Shown here one piece after another: positions 44,310 to 58,221 of a stretch of DNA of 64,000 nucleotides. Positions within the stretch are counted from its first letter, which is position 1. The number at the start of each line of letters is the position of its first letter. This DNA comes from Adineta steineri (taxonomy: Eukaryota > Rotifera > Eurotatoria > Adinetida > Adinetidae). The stretch is from positions 174,803 to 238,802 of the forward strand of contig CAJNOI010000006.1 in the NCBI GenBank assembly GCA_905250115.1, given 5' to 3'. The translations under genes were made by a program, and so were the position numbers. The notes under the pieces were generated by a model that was given only the letters and a program-made list of their open reading frames with translations, was not told the DNA's origin and did not search any database.

Positions 44310-44892
44310 AAGTAAATCTACTAAAACTGATGGTCGTAAAAATAATAAACCACCACAACAACAAGATAACTCACCACAAAAGCGATCAAGATCAGCAAGT
44401 CAAAATAAATCACCACAAAAACGATCACGATCATCCAGCAAAGGTACTAAAGTTGATGGTCGAAAAAATAATAAACCACCACAAGAACAATCAGGTTCAC
44501 AAAATAAAACTAAATCTGGTGGTCGTGGAAAAAGTAATTCATCAAATCAAAATAAATCTCGTCGATCAACTTCTCGTTCACCAAGTAAATCTCAAAATAA
44601 TCGAAAAAATCAACAACAACAACAAGATGATGATGATAATCAAGATAATGAAACTGAAGATGAACAAGGTACCGAAAATGAAGATGAACAAGGTTCCGAA
44701 TCAGAAGGTGAACAACAACAACAACAATCCAAATCTTCAAAATCCAAAGCATCAGGAAATAGTAAGATAATAATTTTAATCAAAGAATGAATTTATTTAT
44801 TTTTTATTATTTCTATAGATAATACCCGTTCATCACCAACAAAGAAAGCTCGAAAGTCTGGTGGTGGTAATAGCAAGAAAGCCAATAAATGA
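44310..44892 (+). CDS. Charged repeat protein, 5' end lost in gap
   Basis: Two exons (44310-44761 and 44819-44892) encode about 175 residues of a highly charged protein. It starts in mid-frame with SKSTKTDGRKNNKPPQ, a unit repeated about 40 residues later as GTKVDGRKNNKPPQ. Between and after are SPQKRSRS-type Ser/Arg/Lys blocks, Gln runs, an acidic block (NETEDEQGTENEDEQGSE) and a lysine-rich end KKARKSGGGNSKKANK. The composition suggests a nuclear or nucleic-acid-binding protein, possibly histone-H1- or HMG-like, but no domain is recognisable. No hydrophobic anchor is present, so it is unlikely to be the junctophilin C-terminus, although this cannot be excluded. Confidence 0.6.
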
Positions 44893-46433
44893 TCGAATAA
44901 GAAATCTTTCTCATGATTTTTTTTTGTTTGTACATACATAACCGATGATAAAGTATCGAACTTTTTTTGCTGCGTACTTTATTATCTATTTTTTTTCTCT
45001 TTGAAACTTTATTTATCTTCTTTTTTTGTATAGTATGTATTGTATATTGAACCTATCGATTTTTGGAACTATATTAAGATATATTTTTTTGTTCGTTACT
45101 TCTTCTATGAATTAATAATCTTGATGAGCAGTGTGCCTCTACTTTTTTTTTTCGATATATTGTTGAACTATTTTTGTGTGTATTTACTCGATTTTAACGA
45201 TGGGAGTAAGAGAAAGATTATAATAATAATAAACAAGATCTATATGATCAAAAAAAACATAAATAGAATTCTTGATTGTATTTGTTGGTTCAATTTTTTG
45301 AACTATTTAAATACTAGCGTCCTCAATTTTGAATAATTGACAAATACAAAGTCATATCAAGATATGTCAACATATATATTCAAGTATAATAATGTTAGTT
45401 CAATAGAATATTGGACAAGTGTCTGGAAGATTATTATCTTTTCAAATTGAACTGGTAGATCTTGATATTTAATATACGGAGCATATCTTCAATATAAAAA
45501 AAGGTTATCTATGTTTACTCTTTACACTATTAGGGCTGAAACATTTTCTTTTTCTATTTATACTTTTATACATAATTACATATAGATGTTTTTCTTTTCT
45601 AATTAACTTGATTTCCTTGATTCTCAAATATTTTCTTTCAGAGAAATGTCAATAGTATATAGTTTATCTTAAAAATAAATTCTTTCAGGAAATTAGACTA
45701 TTTAAAAAGTAAACACTATTGCTGTCATGTAAATCATAAAACGTAATTATTACGAAGAATTTTTTTAATTGTGCTTTTTATCACCTAAATGGAGTATATT
45801 CCGTTGTTGAGGCCTGGACAAAAATGTAAGTACGTTATTATTTAATAATCATTAAGACTAATTATCGAACGTAGTTTTATCGGGATATATTCATTAGATT
45901 TATGATTTTCTAAACTGGAGTACCTCTAATAGAATAGTGTGTACGTTTCGTTGACACAATAACAAAAAATATAAATCATCGATAGGTAAATGTGCGCAAA
46001 TAATTATTCAGGTCGCAATATAATTAAAAATACATATATATATATATTGTTTGTACTTATCCTCAGGTTAGTTAAAGGGAAATTAGTAATATAATTTGTG
46101 TACATGTTATTATTTCTCAAGGACTTCCTTTTTATATTTATGATCGAGACAAAAAAAGTAAAAAGTGCATGATTATGTCTCATCAAATATATTTATTGTT
46201 ATTAAATAACAATAATAAGTATCTATGTTGACTAATAAATTACGTTGGAGAAAATACATAAAATAAAGATGATAATTATATACATCCGAGATAAATTTCA
46301 TTGACGAATGAAAACGTACGAAAAGATAACTCTTCTTCATTGCTCACATTGGTCATGGTTCATTGCCTTTTTACTTTTTATTCATAACTTTTTTTTTATG
46401 ATATGCAATTATTGTTCTTCATATTAAACTCCA
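44893..46433. other. Intergenic region
   Basis: 1.5 kb of AT-rich DNA with no credible gene or notable repeat besides a short TA tract (46031-46046). The frame at 45040-45336 is Ile/Phe/Tyr-rich, with no family resemblance. Confidence 0.5.
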
Positions 46434-48499
46434 ATGAAATCTAATCATAGCAATCGTCATGTAAATGCTTCATATTCATTTGATCTTCCATCAAATAATA
46501 ATAATTCCAAACAAGATGATTCTATATCATGTTCAAGTTTAAATATAGACACAACAAGTCATTTATATTATTTACCTTCTCATATAAATAAATTATCAAA
46601 TCATGGACAAACATTAAATAAACGCTTATTGAATTCAATTGTTAATTATAAAAATGGTTTAATTATTAATGGTTCATTATTTGATGAACAATTATTTCAA
46701 GTTACACGTTCATCTTATATAACTGATTATGCAAATACACCACAAGATTGTAATCGATTTCTTGAAGGTCATAATAGAATATCAACATGTTCACAATTAG
46801 ATGCTCATCTATATAAATTATCATTTATTATAACATTATCAGATTGGTATATTGATAAAGAACTCTTACTTGGATATTATCCACATGAAGATGATGAAAT
46901 GAAAATTCTTGAAGAAATTTCACCTTATAAACATTTTTGTTTTCCGGAATTGAATCCTAAACAACGAAATGGTGGACAAATGCTAAATGATCAATCAACA
47001 TATATATTTACACGAACATTATCAGATGGACATATGGAATATGGTTATTGTCGACGATTAACAAAAGATTCAAATCGAATTACAAAATTTCCAATTGTAA
47101 TTTGTATAGTTTCAAGTCATTCGTATTTTAAACTTTATGATGCGATTCTAAATGAATTAGTTAAAGGTAAACATTTTCTCTCACTGTCTAGTATATAAAT
47201 ATTCGTATTGTGCTGTTTATTTGACTTCTAATCTTGATAAATAAGATTAGAACTATAATTGAATTTGATCTTATGTGCATGTCTATTCAAACGAGATTTT
47301 TTTCTTCTTCTTTTTTTCTAGCCTATATGTCAAATGAACTTGAATGTAATCTTCTAATGCAATCGTTTCATTCAAAACCCTTACCTATACCTACAGTAAA
47401 CTCATCAGGTGTTACATGTATACTTAATGATCGTCGTATATTTTTCTATGTATGTCCACGTGATGATCGTCTTAATCATGATTATTATTCCACATTACTT
47501 TCATGTCTATCACCATATCAAATTATTTATTTATTTGAAGCAATGTTACGTTCAAAACGTATATTATTATTTTCACATTCTCCATCGAAATTAACAAAAT
47601 GTTGTCTTGCACTTTCACTTTTAATCTATCCATTTCTATGGCCATATTCATTTGTTTCAGTGATGCCATCATCATGGATATCTGATCTACTGGATTCTCC
47701 ATGTCCATTTATATATGGTTGTTTATATGAAACAAAAGATCAAATTCCAAAAACATTGGATAATGATCTATTACTTGTTGATCTTGAATTAGGTGAAATC
47801 GATGGTAATATTGATGCAACACATTTTTTACCATTTAATCTTCGACAAACATTAGAATTTTCACTTGATTATTTAATAAGATTTCGTTTAATGAAATCAA
47901 ATTCAACATTAATTAACATCGCTGTTAGTGAAGCATTTTTATATGTATTTATTGAATTATTACATCGTTTACCAGATTTTTTTAAACGTGATAATCCATT
48001 ACCTAAAAATGATAGTCATTTTTCTATATGTACAAATTATTTTCAACGTCATGATAGTGGTATTGAGCTTGAACCAATTGATTTACAACAGATAACACAA
48101 AATGAACATAAACAACAAGAAGAAAATCGACTTGGTTATGAATTTAATTCCGAGGAATTTCTTCGTCTTCAACCAATGTCTTCCTATGTTTCATTTCTAA
48201 AAGAATTTATTCATGGTATAAATACATATTTAATTGATTATTAAATTAAAAAATTATAATTTATTTTTTTAGGAATGTTATTTCTTAAATTTCTTGATGA
48301 TTATCAACGTAAAGAAGATTTATTTTCATTATTTACTCAACGTTTAAACGAACGACGTCAAATGACAATCGATGATTTATCTATAAATCAATTAGTACGA
48401 TTCCGGCAAACATTCGATTTATTAGAGAAACAAATTAAATTAACACCAAAACAAACAAATCCATCATTTTCAAAATTTCTTAAAAAAATTTTTGAATAA
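46434..48499 (+). CDS. DENND2-like: DENN-domain Rab guanine-nucleotide exchange factor, DENND2-like
   Basis: DENN proteins activate Rab GTPases; DENND2 members act on Rab9/Rab35-type pathways. Three exons (46434-47166, 47322-48215, 48273-48499) encode 617 residues. The upstream DENN part contains YIFTRTLSDGHMEYGYCRRL and FPIVICIVSSHSYFKLYDAI. The core DENN domain follows with LLSCLSPYQIIYLFEAMLRS, KRILLFSHSPSKLTKCCLAL, LIYPFLWPYSFVSVMPSSW, SPCPFIYGC and LLVDLELGEI. Downstream DENN ends with VSEAFLYVFIELLHRLP and MLFLKFLDDYQ. The GYCRRL and IYPF.W motifs fit DENND2A-D best. The N-terminal 150 residues are poorly conserved, with Ser/Asn-rich sequence. Its final residues (PSFSKFLKKIFE) resemble the KFLK tail of DENND2. 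Confidence 0.88.
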
Positions 48500-50179
48500 T
48501 TATTTCAATATTACGAAAAATCAAACTTTCTTTTAAATATACATGAACGATAATTAATTTATATATTTTTAAATAAATATATGTAAACTTCCTTTTTTTG
48601 CCTTTCTGAATATGAACGTGTTAATTTCATTTAGAAACACATATGAATAGCAACGAAAAAGAAAAACGACGTGAGTATGAGTATAAACAGATCATTAGAG
48701 TGTAACATAAAACAGATTTAAACATTATTGAAAATGACAAAAAAATCGGTTCGGTGTATATCAAGAGGTTTTCTCGATACTTTTTTTTATGAAATCTATA
48801 TATATATATATATAAATGCATTTATTGAGTATAAAATGGTAATTACCAATATACACTTGACTCGATCTCGTGCATTTTACAATTTGGTCTCTCTTTCTCG
48901 ATCATTTCCGATGCCTCGACGACAACAAGGCACGAACGCAAGAAGAACAGGACAATTACTCTGATTAATTCATTCATTGATTGAACATTTCTCGTAGCTT
49001 TCTTTTTTTTTTATTTCTAAACGTCATCGTCTTCAACATTAATGTGTTATATTTTATGACTCGATTAACACTAAACAACAAATAATAAAAAATCGTGATA
49101 ATGAAAATAACCTCTTGTACTCTTCTGTTCAGGTTATTAATTATTCATTGTCAAAAGTTTTAGTTTCGATCAACTAATAGGTTCAATCATTAATAAACTT
49201 CAATTCATCGTAGTACGACATCGTAACATCCTTCTTCCCCCTCTCTTTCTTTCTTTTTTATTTCTTTCTTTTTCTTGTCTTTTAATTCAGTATTGCCCCG
49301 CGCTAGTATCAAAAATACAAACCGTGCAAAGTGAAGTGATGATGATGACGAGTGATTGTGAGTGGGAGAGAGAGAATATAGAAAGAAAAAAGAGAGAGAA
49401 AGAAATTGATTAAAGGAAAAATCTCTGTTGGAAAACGACACACATAGACCGAGCAGCTAATTGTCCGTTCATTTTTAATCAAGAACATTATTTGTATGTA
49501 TGCATGTAATGATGCAAAACGTACGACCGAAAACTAAATAATAACTACTCTTATCCTTATTAGAGTAAAGTAAGACTATCAATTGTTTATTTTTATAAGT
49601 AATTGGTAAACATTTAAATATGATTTGTTTTTTATTTTAGTTCTCGTTTTATATTTAAATTATCTAAAATACAATAGTCGTCTATGTTTTTTTAACCTAA
49701 TGAAGTATAAATGACATTGACTGATCAATATTATTAGTCATTTATTTGATAAACTGTTTTTCGATTAAATTTGGATCGTTGACTTCTGTAATTTTTTTCA
49801 TAAGAATGATAAATTGAAAGTATAGACAACCTCTATTAAAAGTCTATAAAGAAAACTTTTTAGCTATCCGTCATCTAGCGATATAATGAGATTTCACCAC
49901 AAAATCTAATAGTTCTATCTAATGCATGAATGCCTAAAGGTATGCATTAACATACGTCATCGTTTCCCTCTTCTGAATTTCTCCCTTTGATTAAAAATAA
50001 ATCTGTTGCTTATTTTATTCCAGTATATATATCTCTTTTCTCTTTCTCTTTCGGCCTACATATATATATATATATACAGTTGTTTTAGAATTTTGTCTTT
50101 ACATTATTTTTTGAAAACTTGTTTTTATTTCCTATCTAGATTTATTTATTAAAATATATCAGTTAACTAAAGAAGAATC
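48500..50179. other. Intergenic region upstream of the neuropeptide gene
   Basis: 1.7 kb, AT-rich, with a TA tract at about 50061-50077 and TTTC-rich low complexity around 49231-49280. Frames at 48728-48964 and 49205-49441 have no family resemblance. Confidence 0.5.
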
Positions 50180-50554
50180 ATGCAATACCAATCACTCCTC
50201 GCTTATATATTTGTCGCCCTTTTTGGTATGTCATTTTTAATGGTCCAAGCCAATAAAGAACGTGAACAATTTACTGATCTATTGCAAAAACGAAAACATC
50301 TTAATGGTTATTGGGTAGGCAAACGATATGTAATTGCATCTGATGAAGATATAAATGACAGTGGTAAAAAATACAAGAATCTTTTCTCTCTTTCTATTTT
50401 AATTATATTATTTTTAGATGAAGATTTATCAGAAACCAAACGAGCATCTTATTTAGTGGGCAAACGTGGTACATATTTAGTTGGTAAACGAGCCTCGTAT
50501 CTTGTTGGACGTAAACGTCGTGATTTGATGGCTACAGATAATTCTCAACAATAA
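50180..50554 (+). CDS. Neuropeptide precursor with four YxV-amide peptides
   Basis: Two exons (50180-50363 and 50418-50554) encode a 106-residue preprohormone. A signal peptide occupies residues 1-24 (hydrophobic LLAYIFVALFGMSFLMVQA). Dibasic sites then release peptides each ending in Gly, the amide donor: KHLNGYWV-G-KR (39-49), ASYLV-G-KR (71-78), GTYLV-G-KR (79-86) and ASYLV-G-RKRR (87-96). An acidic spacer (residues 50-70) separates the first from the three tandem copies, and the intron lies in that spacer. The predicted active peptides are short amides with consensus Y-[LW]-V-NH2. Processing by prohormone convertases and PHM/PAL is inferred from family knowledge. I do not recognise this consensus as one of the standard protostome families (FMRFamide, allatostatin, myomodulin, pedal peptide). 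Confidence 0.9.
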   Translation: MQYQSLLAYIFVALFGMSFLMVQANKEREQFTDLLQKRKHLNGYWVGKRYVIASDEDINDSGKKYKNLFSLSILIILFLDEDLSETKRASYLVGKRGTYLVGKRASYLVGRKRRDLMATDNSQQ

Positions 50555-53087
50555 ACATTTACCAACATTTGTACACGAAAAAAAAAATAATAATAAATAA
50601 ATGAAAATTCTCTTATTGTATCTATCGCTCAACAGCACTGAAAATACATTTTAAAAAATATCTCTTCTTTTTTTTTGCTTCATATAATAAATGAAACGAT
50701 AAACATTATCAATGAATACATTTACATAACTATTACTGTTAACATGTAAAAAAAAATTTTACATGTCTTTATTCGACAGTTATATTGTTATTCTAGACAT
50801 TTTGGTTTGTATAAGACAAGTTGATTTGATAAAATATTAGTAAATTAACTTTGACTGTTCATTTGAGAAATTATATTTAGTTTCAAAGAAATTTCTATGC
50901 AAATTTTTCTTATTATACTCAAGGGAAATAAATGTCTTCAAAAAAAAGAATGTCTTATATTTAAAAAAATCAAAAAATTTTTATTTTTCACATACGAATG
51001 TTTTATAGTATAAATATTATTAGATCAATCTCTTGAAGGATCATATACGCGTGTTGGTTAGACGACAACAAGTAAAATTTATTCGAGCAAGAAGTGCTAC
51101 AATTGTTATTCATAATAATAATCATGGATTCATTCAGCTAGAAAAGCAAATGACTATTGAGTATCATTAAACGTTAAAATACTAAAAAATTTTAATAGTA
51201 CAATATTTGCAAAACAAAGATGATTAAAATAGAGAAGAAAAAGTTCGTATAGACATTTATTATATTGATAATTATCATTGTTTTCTTTTCATCGTAGGTA
51301 GTTATGTGAATAATTGATTATATTTGTAGTCTGCATAAACGAGAATGTTTTGTAATTGTCTACGTCATATTTTTGATTTTACTGTCATGTCCTAAATGTA
51401 TTCAAGTTAGTTTCTTTTCAAAAGATTTCCTTATGATTTTATATACAAAAGGCTATTCTAGTAAGAAAATAATTGAATCTAATGGTTTTTTGATGCACTT
51501 ATTAATCGAATAAGAATATTGACTTCATATGGAAAATATTTCCGTTTTTATTTTTTAAATTTATTTTATGATATACTTCAGTTTTTTTAAAATATATCTA
51601 TGATTTTTTTTTGTTTTGGTTCATATTGATACTTATTTATTCAATTTTATATGATGATGTTCGTTTGATCTCGATCAGAATCGATAATACGTGAACCAGT
51701 AGTAAAATCTTATTTTTAATCCTTCGTTACATATCAAATGTATCGTGTTCTTTTAATTGGCAAAGAGCTTATCTAGTTGGAATTACACGATTTACTTTTC
51801 ATTAATTAGTTTTCTTTTTCTTAGAAAAATATCATTTTTGCTATCGAGGATTTAGTATCTGTTGATTAAAAAAAATCGTTTTCTTAATTGAGGATTTACT
51901 TTTCAATGAATATTTGAGAGATGAAGAAACGATCTATCAATGCAATAAAATAATGGTTAACTAAATTTTCCGTTTCAGTCATAATTTCGTAAAAATGAAT
52001 ATAAGAGTAGGAATTGAGGATTCTTTTCTCTTCATATCCGAAGTTTTAGCATTGATTATGAGATTACACGACGATCTGGATACTTCAACTTGAAAACATC
52101 ACAAAAGTACTGTTATTTCCGATGAAATTATGGCAACGTTATGATGAAGATCATATTGACATTCTAGTATTCTTTAAAAGTGGCTCGGTTGAGATATTTT
52201 TTATTGTAATTTTACTTTGATATATATTGATTATGGCATGGATAGTTTGTTTCTCCTTTTACAAACAATCAGTAGAAAGTAAATCTTATATACAATCTAA
52301 CTGTAACATATAATTTATTTTTACTGACGTCATCGATTTTTCTTTCATCTTGAAGCTATAGTTAACACATTTTAATTTAATATGTGATACTTATAAAAAA
52401 TATGACATACAACTATTTATGTTTAATATAACGATAGTTGAAGCGATAGATACGTAATGAATACTCAAAAATTAATGAAATATTCTTTGTTTTTATTTTA
52501 TTCTTAAAAATAATGATGCAATAAAACTATAAACTCTTAACTTAAATCTATATAAAATCAAGTGCAATTTAAGTAATTGTGTCTGATATATATCAATGAC
52601 GTAATTGAGTAGAATTCATCATCACCATCATCAACAACAAACAAAGATTGTATTATCACATCACAATGTCTCTTGCGGTCAAATAGACAGACAAACAAAA
52701 AGAACACTTGTTTGGTCTGTAATATTGTTAAAATATACACACATTCACCGGTATATTATATGCTCGAATGCTAACAATAGAAGATATGCTCTCATTCATA
52801 TTCAGATGTGAATATTAGATTGACTCGATGTTTTTTTATGCAATACATGCACGTACTCACACTATCTATAGGGTTACACATTGCATCGTTAAACACATTG
52901 AACGTATACGTGTATATATATATATATACATATATATATTTTACTTGATCATTATCACTACAATATACAGAGGAGAGAAAAAAAAAGAATCTAACGTTCA
53001 TTGACACGATTCATTCATCCATCTAACAACGAAACATTTATACGCATACAAATCATTCTTCGTTTTCGGTTTCGTTCTTCATTCAAA
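50555..53087. other. 2.5-kb gene-free region
   Basis: AT-rich DNA between the neuropeptide gene and nidogen. No credible gene; a TA tract lies at about 52915-52938. The frames at 52558-53007 on the two strands overlap and look like chance. Confidence 0.5.
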
Positions 53088-56000
53088 ATGATCTTATTTT
53101 ATATAGATCGAAAGGCAATTTTTTGTCTTTTGATTTTAATCTGCTTGAATAATTATTGTCAATGTATTAGTGAATCAGATTTTTTCATTTATAAAGATGG
53201 CATTGAATTATCAAAAGAAGATGATACACATTCAGAACAAATTATTCTTTCACCTGAAATAACATTTATTACAACGAAATATGAAAGTGTCTATGTAAGT
53301 AATTGAGATTTATTTTGAGAAGAAGAAAAAAAAAAGACTGAATTTATTATTCGATAAAGATCAATACAAATGGTTTTCTATCATTTTTATTACCAATTGC
53401 ATATTTTTTTCCTCAAATAACATTAACAAGTTATAGTGGATACGCTATTATTGCACCATTTTGGGCTGATATTGATACATCAATTAAAAATGGTTCTATT
53501 ACTTATAAGTAATATTCGTTTTCTTTTCTTTAAAGTTATTATGGTATATATATGTGTTTTAAGATATACGAAAGAAGAACATTTACTTAAAAAAGCCAAA
53601 GAATTAATACAAGAAGGTTTTCCACGATCAACAAATTTCGAACCAACGTCAATATTAATATGTACTTGGACAGATGTTCATTCATTTTTAAATAAAGATG
53701 ATAAGGTTAAAATAATATTTAGAATTAGGAAAAGAAAAAATGCGATAACTGATACAAATTATTTTAATTTTTATAGAAAAATACTTTTCAAGTCGCTGTT
53801 GTTAGCGATGGAACACAAACCTTTTCTATATTCATGTATGCAAAATTAGAATTCGTATCAGCTTATAGTCCTGCAAAATTAGGTCGAGAAGATCGTTATG
53901 CTGAAGCAGGTTTTACTGATGGTACAGCTCAACAAACAGTTGTTCTACCAGGATCAGGCGGAGAAGCTGGAATCAATTTAGCGAAGTATGTATACGAAAT
54001 AAAACTAAAAATCAAAAATACATATAATCAATAGGGAATCAAATATTGGTAAACCAGGTGTTTGGATATATTTAATTGGAGATCGACGTCGTTATGGAAG
54101 ATTTCGTATAACACCAGCAGGAAGTGAAGATGATGTTGAAGAAATTCTTTCACCAGTAGAATGTAAGATATTTTATGAATTAAATTAATTTCTTTGTTTT
54201 ATTTTTTTCACTATAGCACATTATTCATCCAATATATATCAACATTTACCTCAAAATTCTTATCGTGAACATGCAACATCTCCATCGACAACAACAATTC
54301 CACCTGGTATTTATTAATACAATGATTTCCTATGAAGAATTATTTAAATATTTTAGATGCAATTGAATGTAAATCTTGTTCACGTAATGCACGATGTGAA
54401 AATCAAGGTAATGGATATTGTTGTCGATGTCTATTTCCTTATCTTGGTTCTGGACTTCGATGTGAACGTGCTGGTAAATTTTTATTCTATTTTGTTTCTT
54501 TTTTTTGTTATAATTATTATTTAAATAGAAAATTATCCGGTTGTGGGTAAAATCAATGGAACAATCAATGGTCAACAAATAGATGTTGAATTACAAGGCT
54601 ATGTTTATATTGAAGATGGCCGAATACATAATTCTCTTTATAATATGCCTTTGATTCATTCAAATTTTCAACAATTATTACCATTATTTAATACAATCAA
54701 TTGGTTATTTGGTACAATTCATCGATTTTCAGATCCAATTGATAATGGTTTTGCTCTTACGGGTATACTTTTTTGTTTTGTTTTTAGTTATTCTTTGTAT
54801 TAACATAAATTTGTTTAATAGGTGGTGTATTAAATCGTTCAGCTTTAATACGTACATTTGAAGTTGATAATACAACAGAACAATCAATTTTAACTATTGA
54901 ACAATATTTTCGTGGAATTGAATCAGGTGTTCTTCATGTTGAAACATATATTAATGGTAGTCTTCCACATCCTGAAGGAAATTTATCGGTTACAGTTGGA
55001 AATAATAATATTAAATATATTAAACGATCATTAGGTTTATTTAAAAAAATTTTATTTTCCCAAAAAATATTTATATAAACTATTTTCTAGGACATTATGA
55101 TGCGAAATCATTGACATCGTATTCTTTAATATCAAAACTTGATACGAATTCAACTATAACATATAATATGAGTTATGAAATTGAGGATAGTTTAACATTC
55201 TATGAATGTCCACATAATCCACATCGATCACCAAAAGAAATTGTTGTATCAAATCAAGATAGTCATATTTATCATTCAATTGAAGATACAACTATACGAT
55301 TTTTTACGGTAACTAAAATTGGTACTCAAGGTAATATTACAAAAAAAATTCATTTTAAATTAAATATAAGATCTTCTTTATTAGCACCTAAATTTGATCC
55401 ATGTGATTCATCACCTTGTCATGGTTTTGCTCAGTGTATACCAAATTTTGAGCAAAATACTCATGAATGTAAATGTAATTCAGGTTTTCTTGGAGATGGT
55501 GTACGTCGTTGTGATGGTAAACATGAATATTAAATTTTTTCATCTCATTTTGATATACATATAGATATTAATGAATGTATTCAATCACCATGTCATTCAA
55601 ATGCTATATGTACAAATACATATGGAAATTTTACATGTGAATGTAAACGAAATTATATTGGCAATGGATTTTTCTGTAAACCAATTAATGATGAAAGTAT
55701 GAAATGAAAAGATAGTTCATTTTTTTTTTGTTCAATACTATTTTTTATTAGTTGAAACATGTACAACAAAAATTTGTCCACAATTTTCAACATGTATACA
55801 AGATCCACATACAAGACATGCACGATGTTTATGTAAAGAAGGTTGGCAAATGACTGATGATCATGAAAATCATATTAATGGAAATTATAAATCAATTTGT
55901 AAACCAAAACAATGTAATGAATATTATAATTGTGATACAAATGCTAATTGTGTTATTAATGAAAATACACAAAAATATGAATGTATATGTAAACCAGGTT

Positions 56001-57844
56001 TTTATGGTGATGGATATTCATGTACAGCACATTTTTGTTCATCGGATGGTGATTGTGGTTATAATGCACATTGTTTACCTGATGAACAACGGCCAGGTTT
56101 TAGTAAATGTGTTTGTGATCCGGGATATCTTAATGATGGAACAACATTTTCAACTTGTGTAAAAGATGGTAAAAGAATGAGAATGAATTGTATTGAAATT
56201 AAATCGGATTTTGTTTTTAGTGGTTTCATGTAATATTGAAAATAAATGTCATGTTAATGCTCAATGTATATATAATGAACGTATAGATCGACATGTATGT
56301 TTATGTCGAACTGGATATAAAGGCGATGGAATAACATGTCGTCATGAACGTATGATATTTTATTTTTCTAATTTATTTTTATTAGAAATTTCAATTTAGA
56401 TTCTTGTCTTGAAAATGCAACAATATGTTCATCATCAGCTGCTTGTGTTTATGATCCAATTCTTCAAGATAATGTTTGTTCATGTCGAGATGGTTTTGTT
56501 GGTGATGGAATACAGTAAATAATTTTTCTCAGTAAGAAAATAATAAAAAATCTAATCTTTTTCTAAATATAGTTGTTCGGAAACACTTGGTGGACCAAAA
56601 GAACAATTTTTAATTGTTAATCAAGGACAAACTATTTTAAAAGTACCTTTAACAGCATCAGGTTCAACAAATAATGGTGATAATCGTATTCTCTATGTTC
56701 CACGTAAAGCATCTTAGAAAAATGAAGAAAAATGAGATTTGTTTTTGTTTCTTTTCTAAATAGGAATGCGTGCTGTTGGAATATCGGTTGATTGTCAACA
56801 ACAGTTTATTTATTTTACTGAAACATCTGGAAAAACAATTCAACGAATGAAATATGATGGCACTGATCAAAAAATAGTTCTTGATGGTAATTATACAGAA
56901 AATAAATTTTCATAAAAAAAAATGAATTATTTTATTTTAGGACTTGGTAGTCCAGAAGGTATTGCTATTGATTGGGTATCTCGTTTAGTATTTTGGACAG
57001 ATTCATCATTAAAACGTTTGGAAGTTGCTAAATTAGATGGTAGTTTACGTAAAATTCTTCTTGATAAAAATATTCAAAATCCACGTGGTATTGCTGTTAA
57101 TCCTGAACTTGGGTTTGTTTAAAATATTATTATAGAATTCAAAATCAGATATATATATTGTTGTTCTATAGATATATTTTTTGGACAGATTGGAATCGAC
57201 AAAATCCTCGTATTGAACGAGCTAATATGGATGGTAGTGAACGAAAAATTCTTGTTTCCGATAAACTTGGTTTACCAAATGGTCTTTATTACGATCATCA
57301 TCGTCGAGAATTATGTTGGGGTGATGCAAAAATGAAAACAATTGAATGTGTACGAGATGATGGATCAAATCGACGTGTTATTTTAACAGATCAAACAACA
57401 ATGATATTTGGTTTAACTGATGGACTTCAATATGCATATTGGACAGATTGGTCAACGTAAGAACAATTTTAATAAATATAAAAAGAATATTATAACTTAT
57501 ATATTTAGAAATAAAATTGGTCGAATTGATAAAACACCAAATCGTACACCTGAAAGTATTCTTTTACCACCTGGTGGCAATGGTAAATTATATGGATTAA
57601 TTGCAGTAAAAGATTCGTGTCCAACTGATGGTAATAATAGAAGAGAAAATTGAAAATATGAATATTTGATTAATTTATTTTAGTTAATAATGTTTGTGGT
57701 GAAAATAATGATTGTACAACTGGTCAATTATGTTTACCTAATTTAAGTCTTCGTGCAAAACGTGTTTGTCAATGTGCTGATAATGCCGGATTACAATGTC
57801 TTCTTCGTGAACGACCACCACCTCCACCGCCTCAACTTGCTTAA
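53088..57844 (+). CDS. NID: Nidogen (entactin), basement-membrane glycoprotein
   Basis: Nidogen links laminin and collagen IV in basement membranes. Twenty exons between 53088 and 57844, with introns of about 50-65 bp, sum to 1233 residues, near human NID1 (1247). Order of parts: signal peptide ([16 protein letters not shown]); NIDO/G1 domain ([43 protein letters not shown]); an EGF-like unit ([21 protein letters not shown]); G2 beta-barrel ([20 protein letters not shown] ... DGVRRC region); several EGF modules including a calcium-binding [20 protein letters not shown]; then an LDL-receptor YWTD propeller ([63 protein letters not shown]). A final cysteine-rich unit and proline run end the protein. 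No thyroglobulin type-1 domain is seen. The ATG at 53088 was chosen because it directly precedes the signal peptide; an in-frame ATG at 53001 is also possible. Confidence 0.95.
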
Positions 57845-58221
57845 ACATTTTTGCTTATTTCATATTGTCATTTTTTTCTCCGTTTTTTTTTCTTCATTAG
57901 AATAATTATTTGTCATTTAAGTTTTATGTAATATTTTCTGATTTTTTGTTTTAACTTATCTTCTATGTTCAGTAAAAACGTCAAGAATTGATAGATATCG
58001 CTAGTAACCTATCGAAAATGCAAGAAAAGAAAAATGTTTCATATGATTGACGATAGATATATAACATATGAGTCATTTGAGCATTGCCAAGAGAAAGAAC
58101 GTTGGAAAAAAATATTAATATTAATTTGTTTCTTTCTAATACATTTAAAAATCTTGAAAAATATAATTTTAAATTTGTTTGTATGTAAAATTATAAAAAA
58201 AGAAAACTTTTAGATGATAAT
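57845..58221. other. Short intergenic region
   Basis: 377 bp between nidogen and the RING0-like/PARP gene, same strand. AT-rich, with no recognisable element. Confidence 0.5.

Noticed and set aside
44330..44790. Second plus-strand frame and a minus-strand frame over the charged repeat protein
   Set aside because: Shadow frames of the KNNKPPQ-repeat coding sequence; the chosen frame continues through a clean splice to a lysine-rich end.
51020..51170. Open stretch of about 49 codons (VRRQQVKFIRARSATIVI)
   Set aside because: No ATG, no splice partners found and no family resemblance; length is expected by chance.
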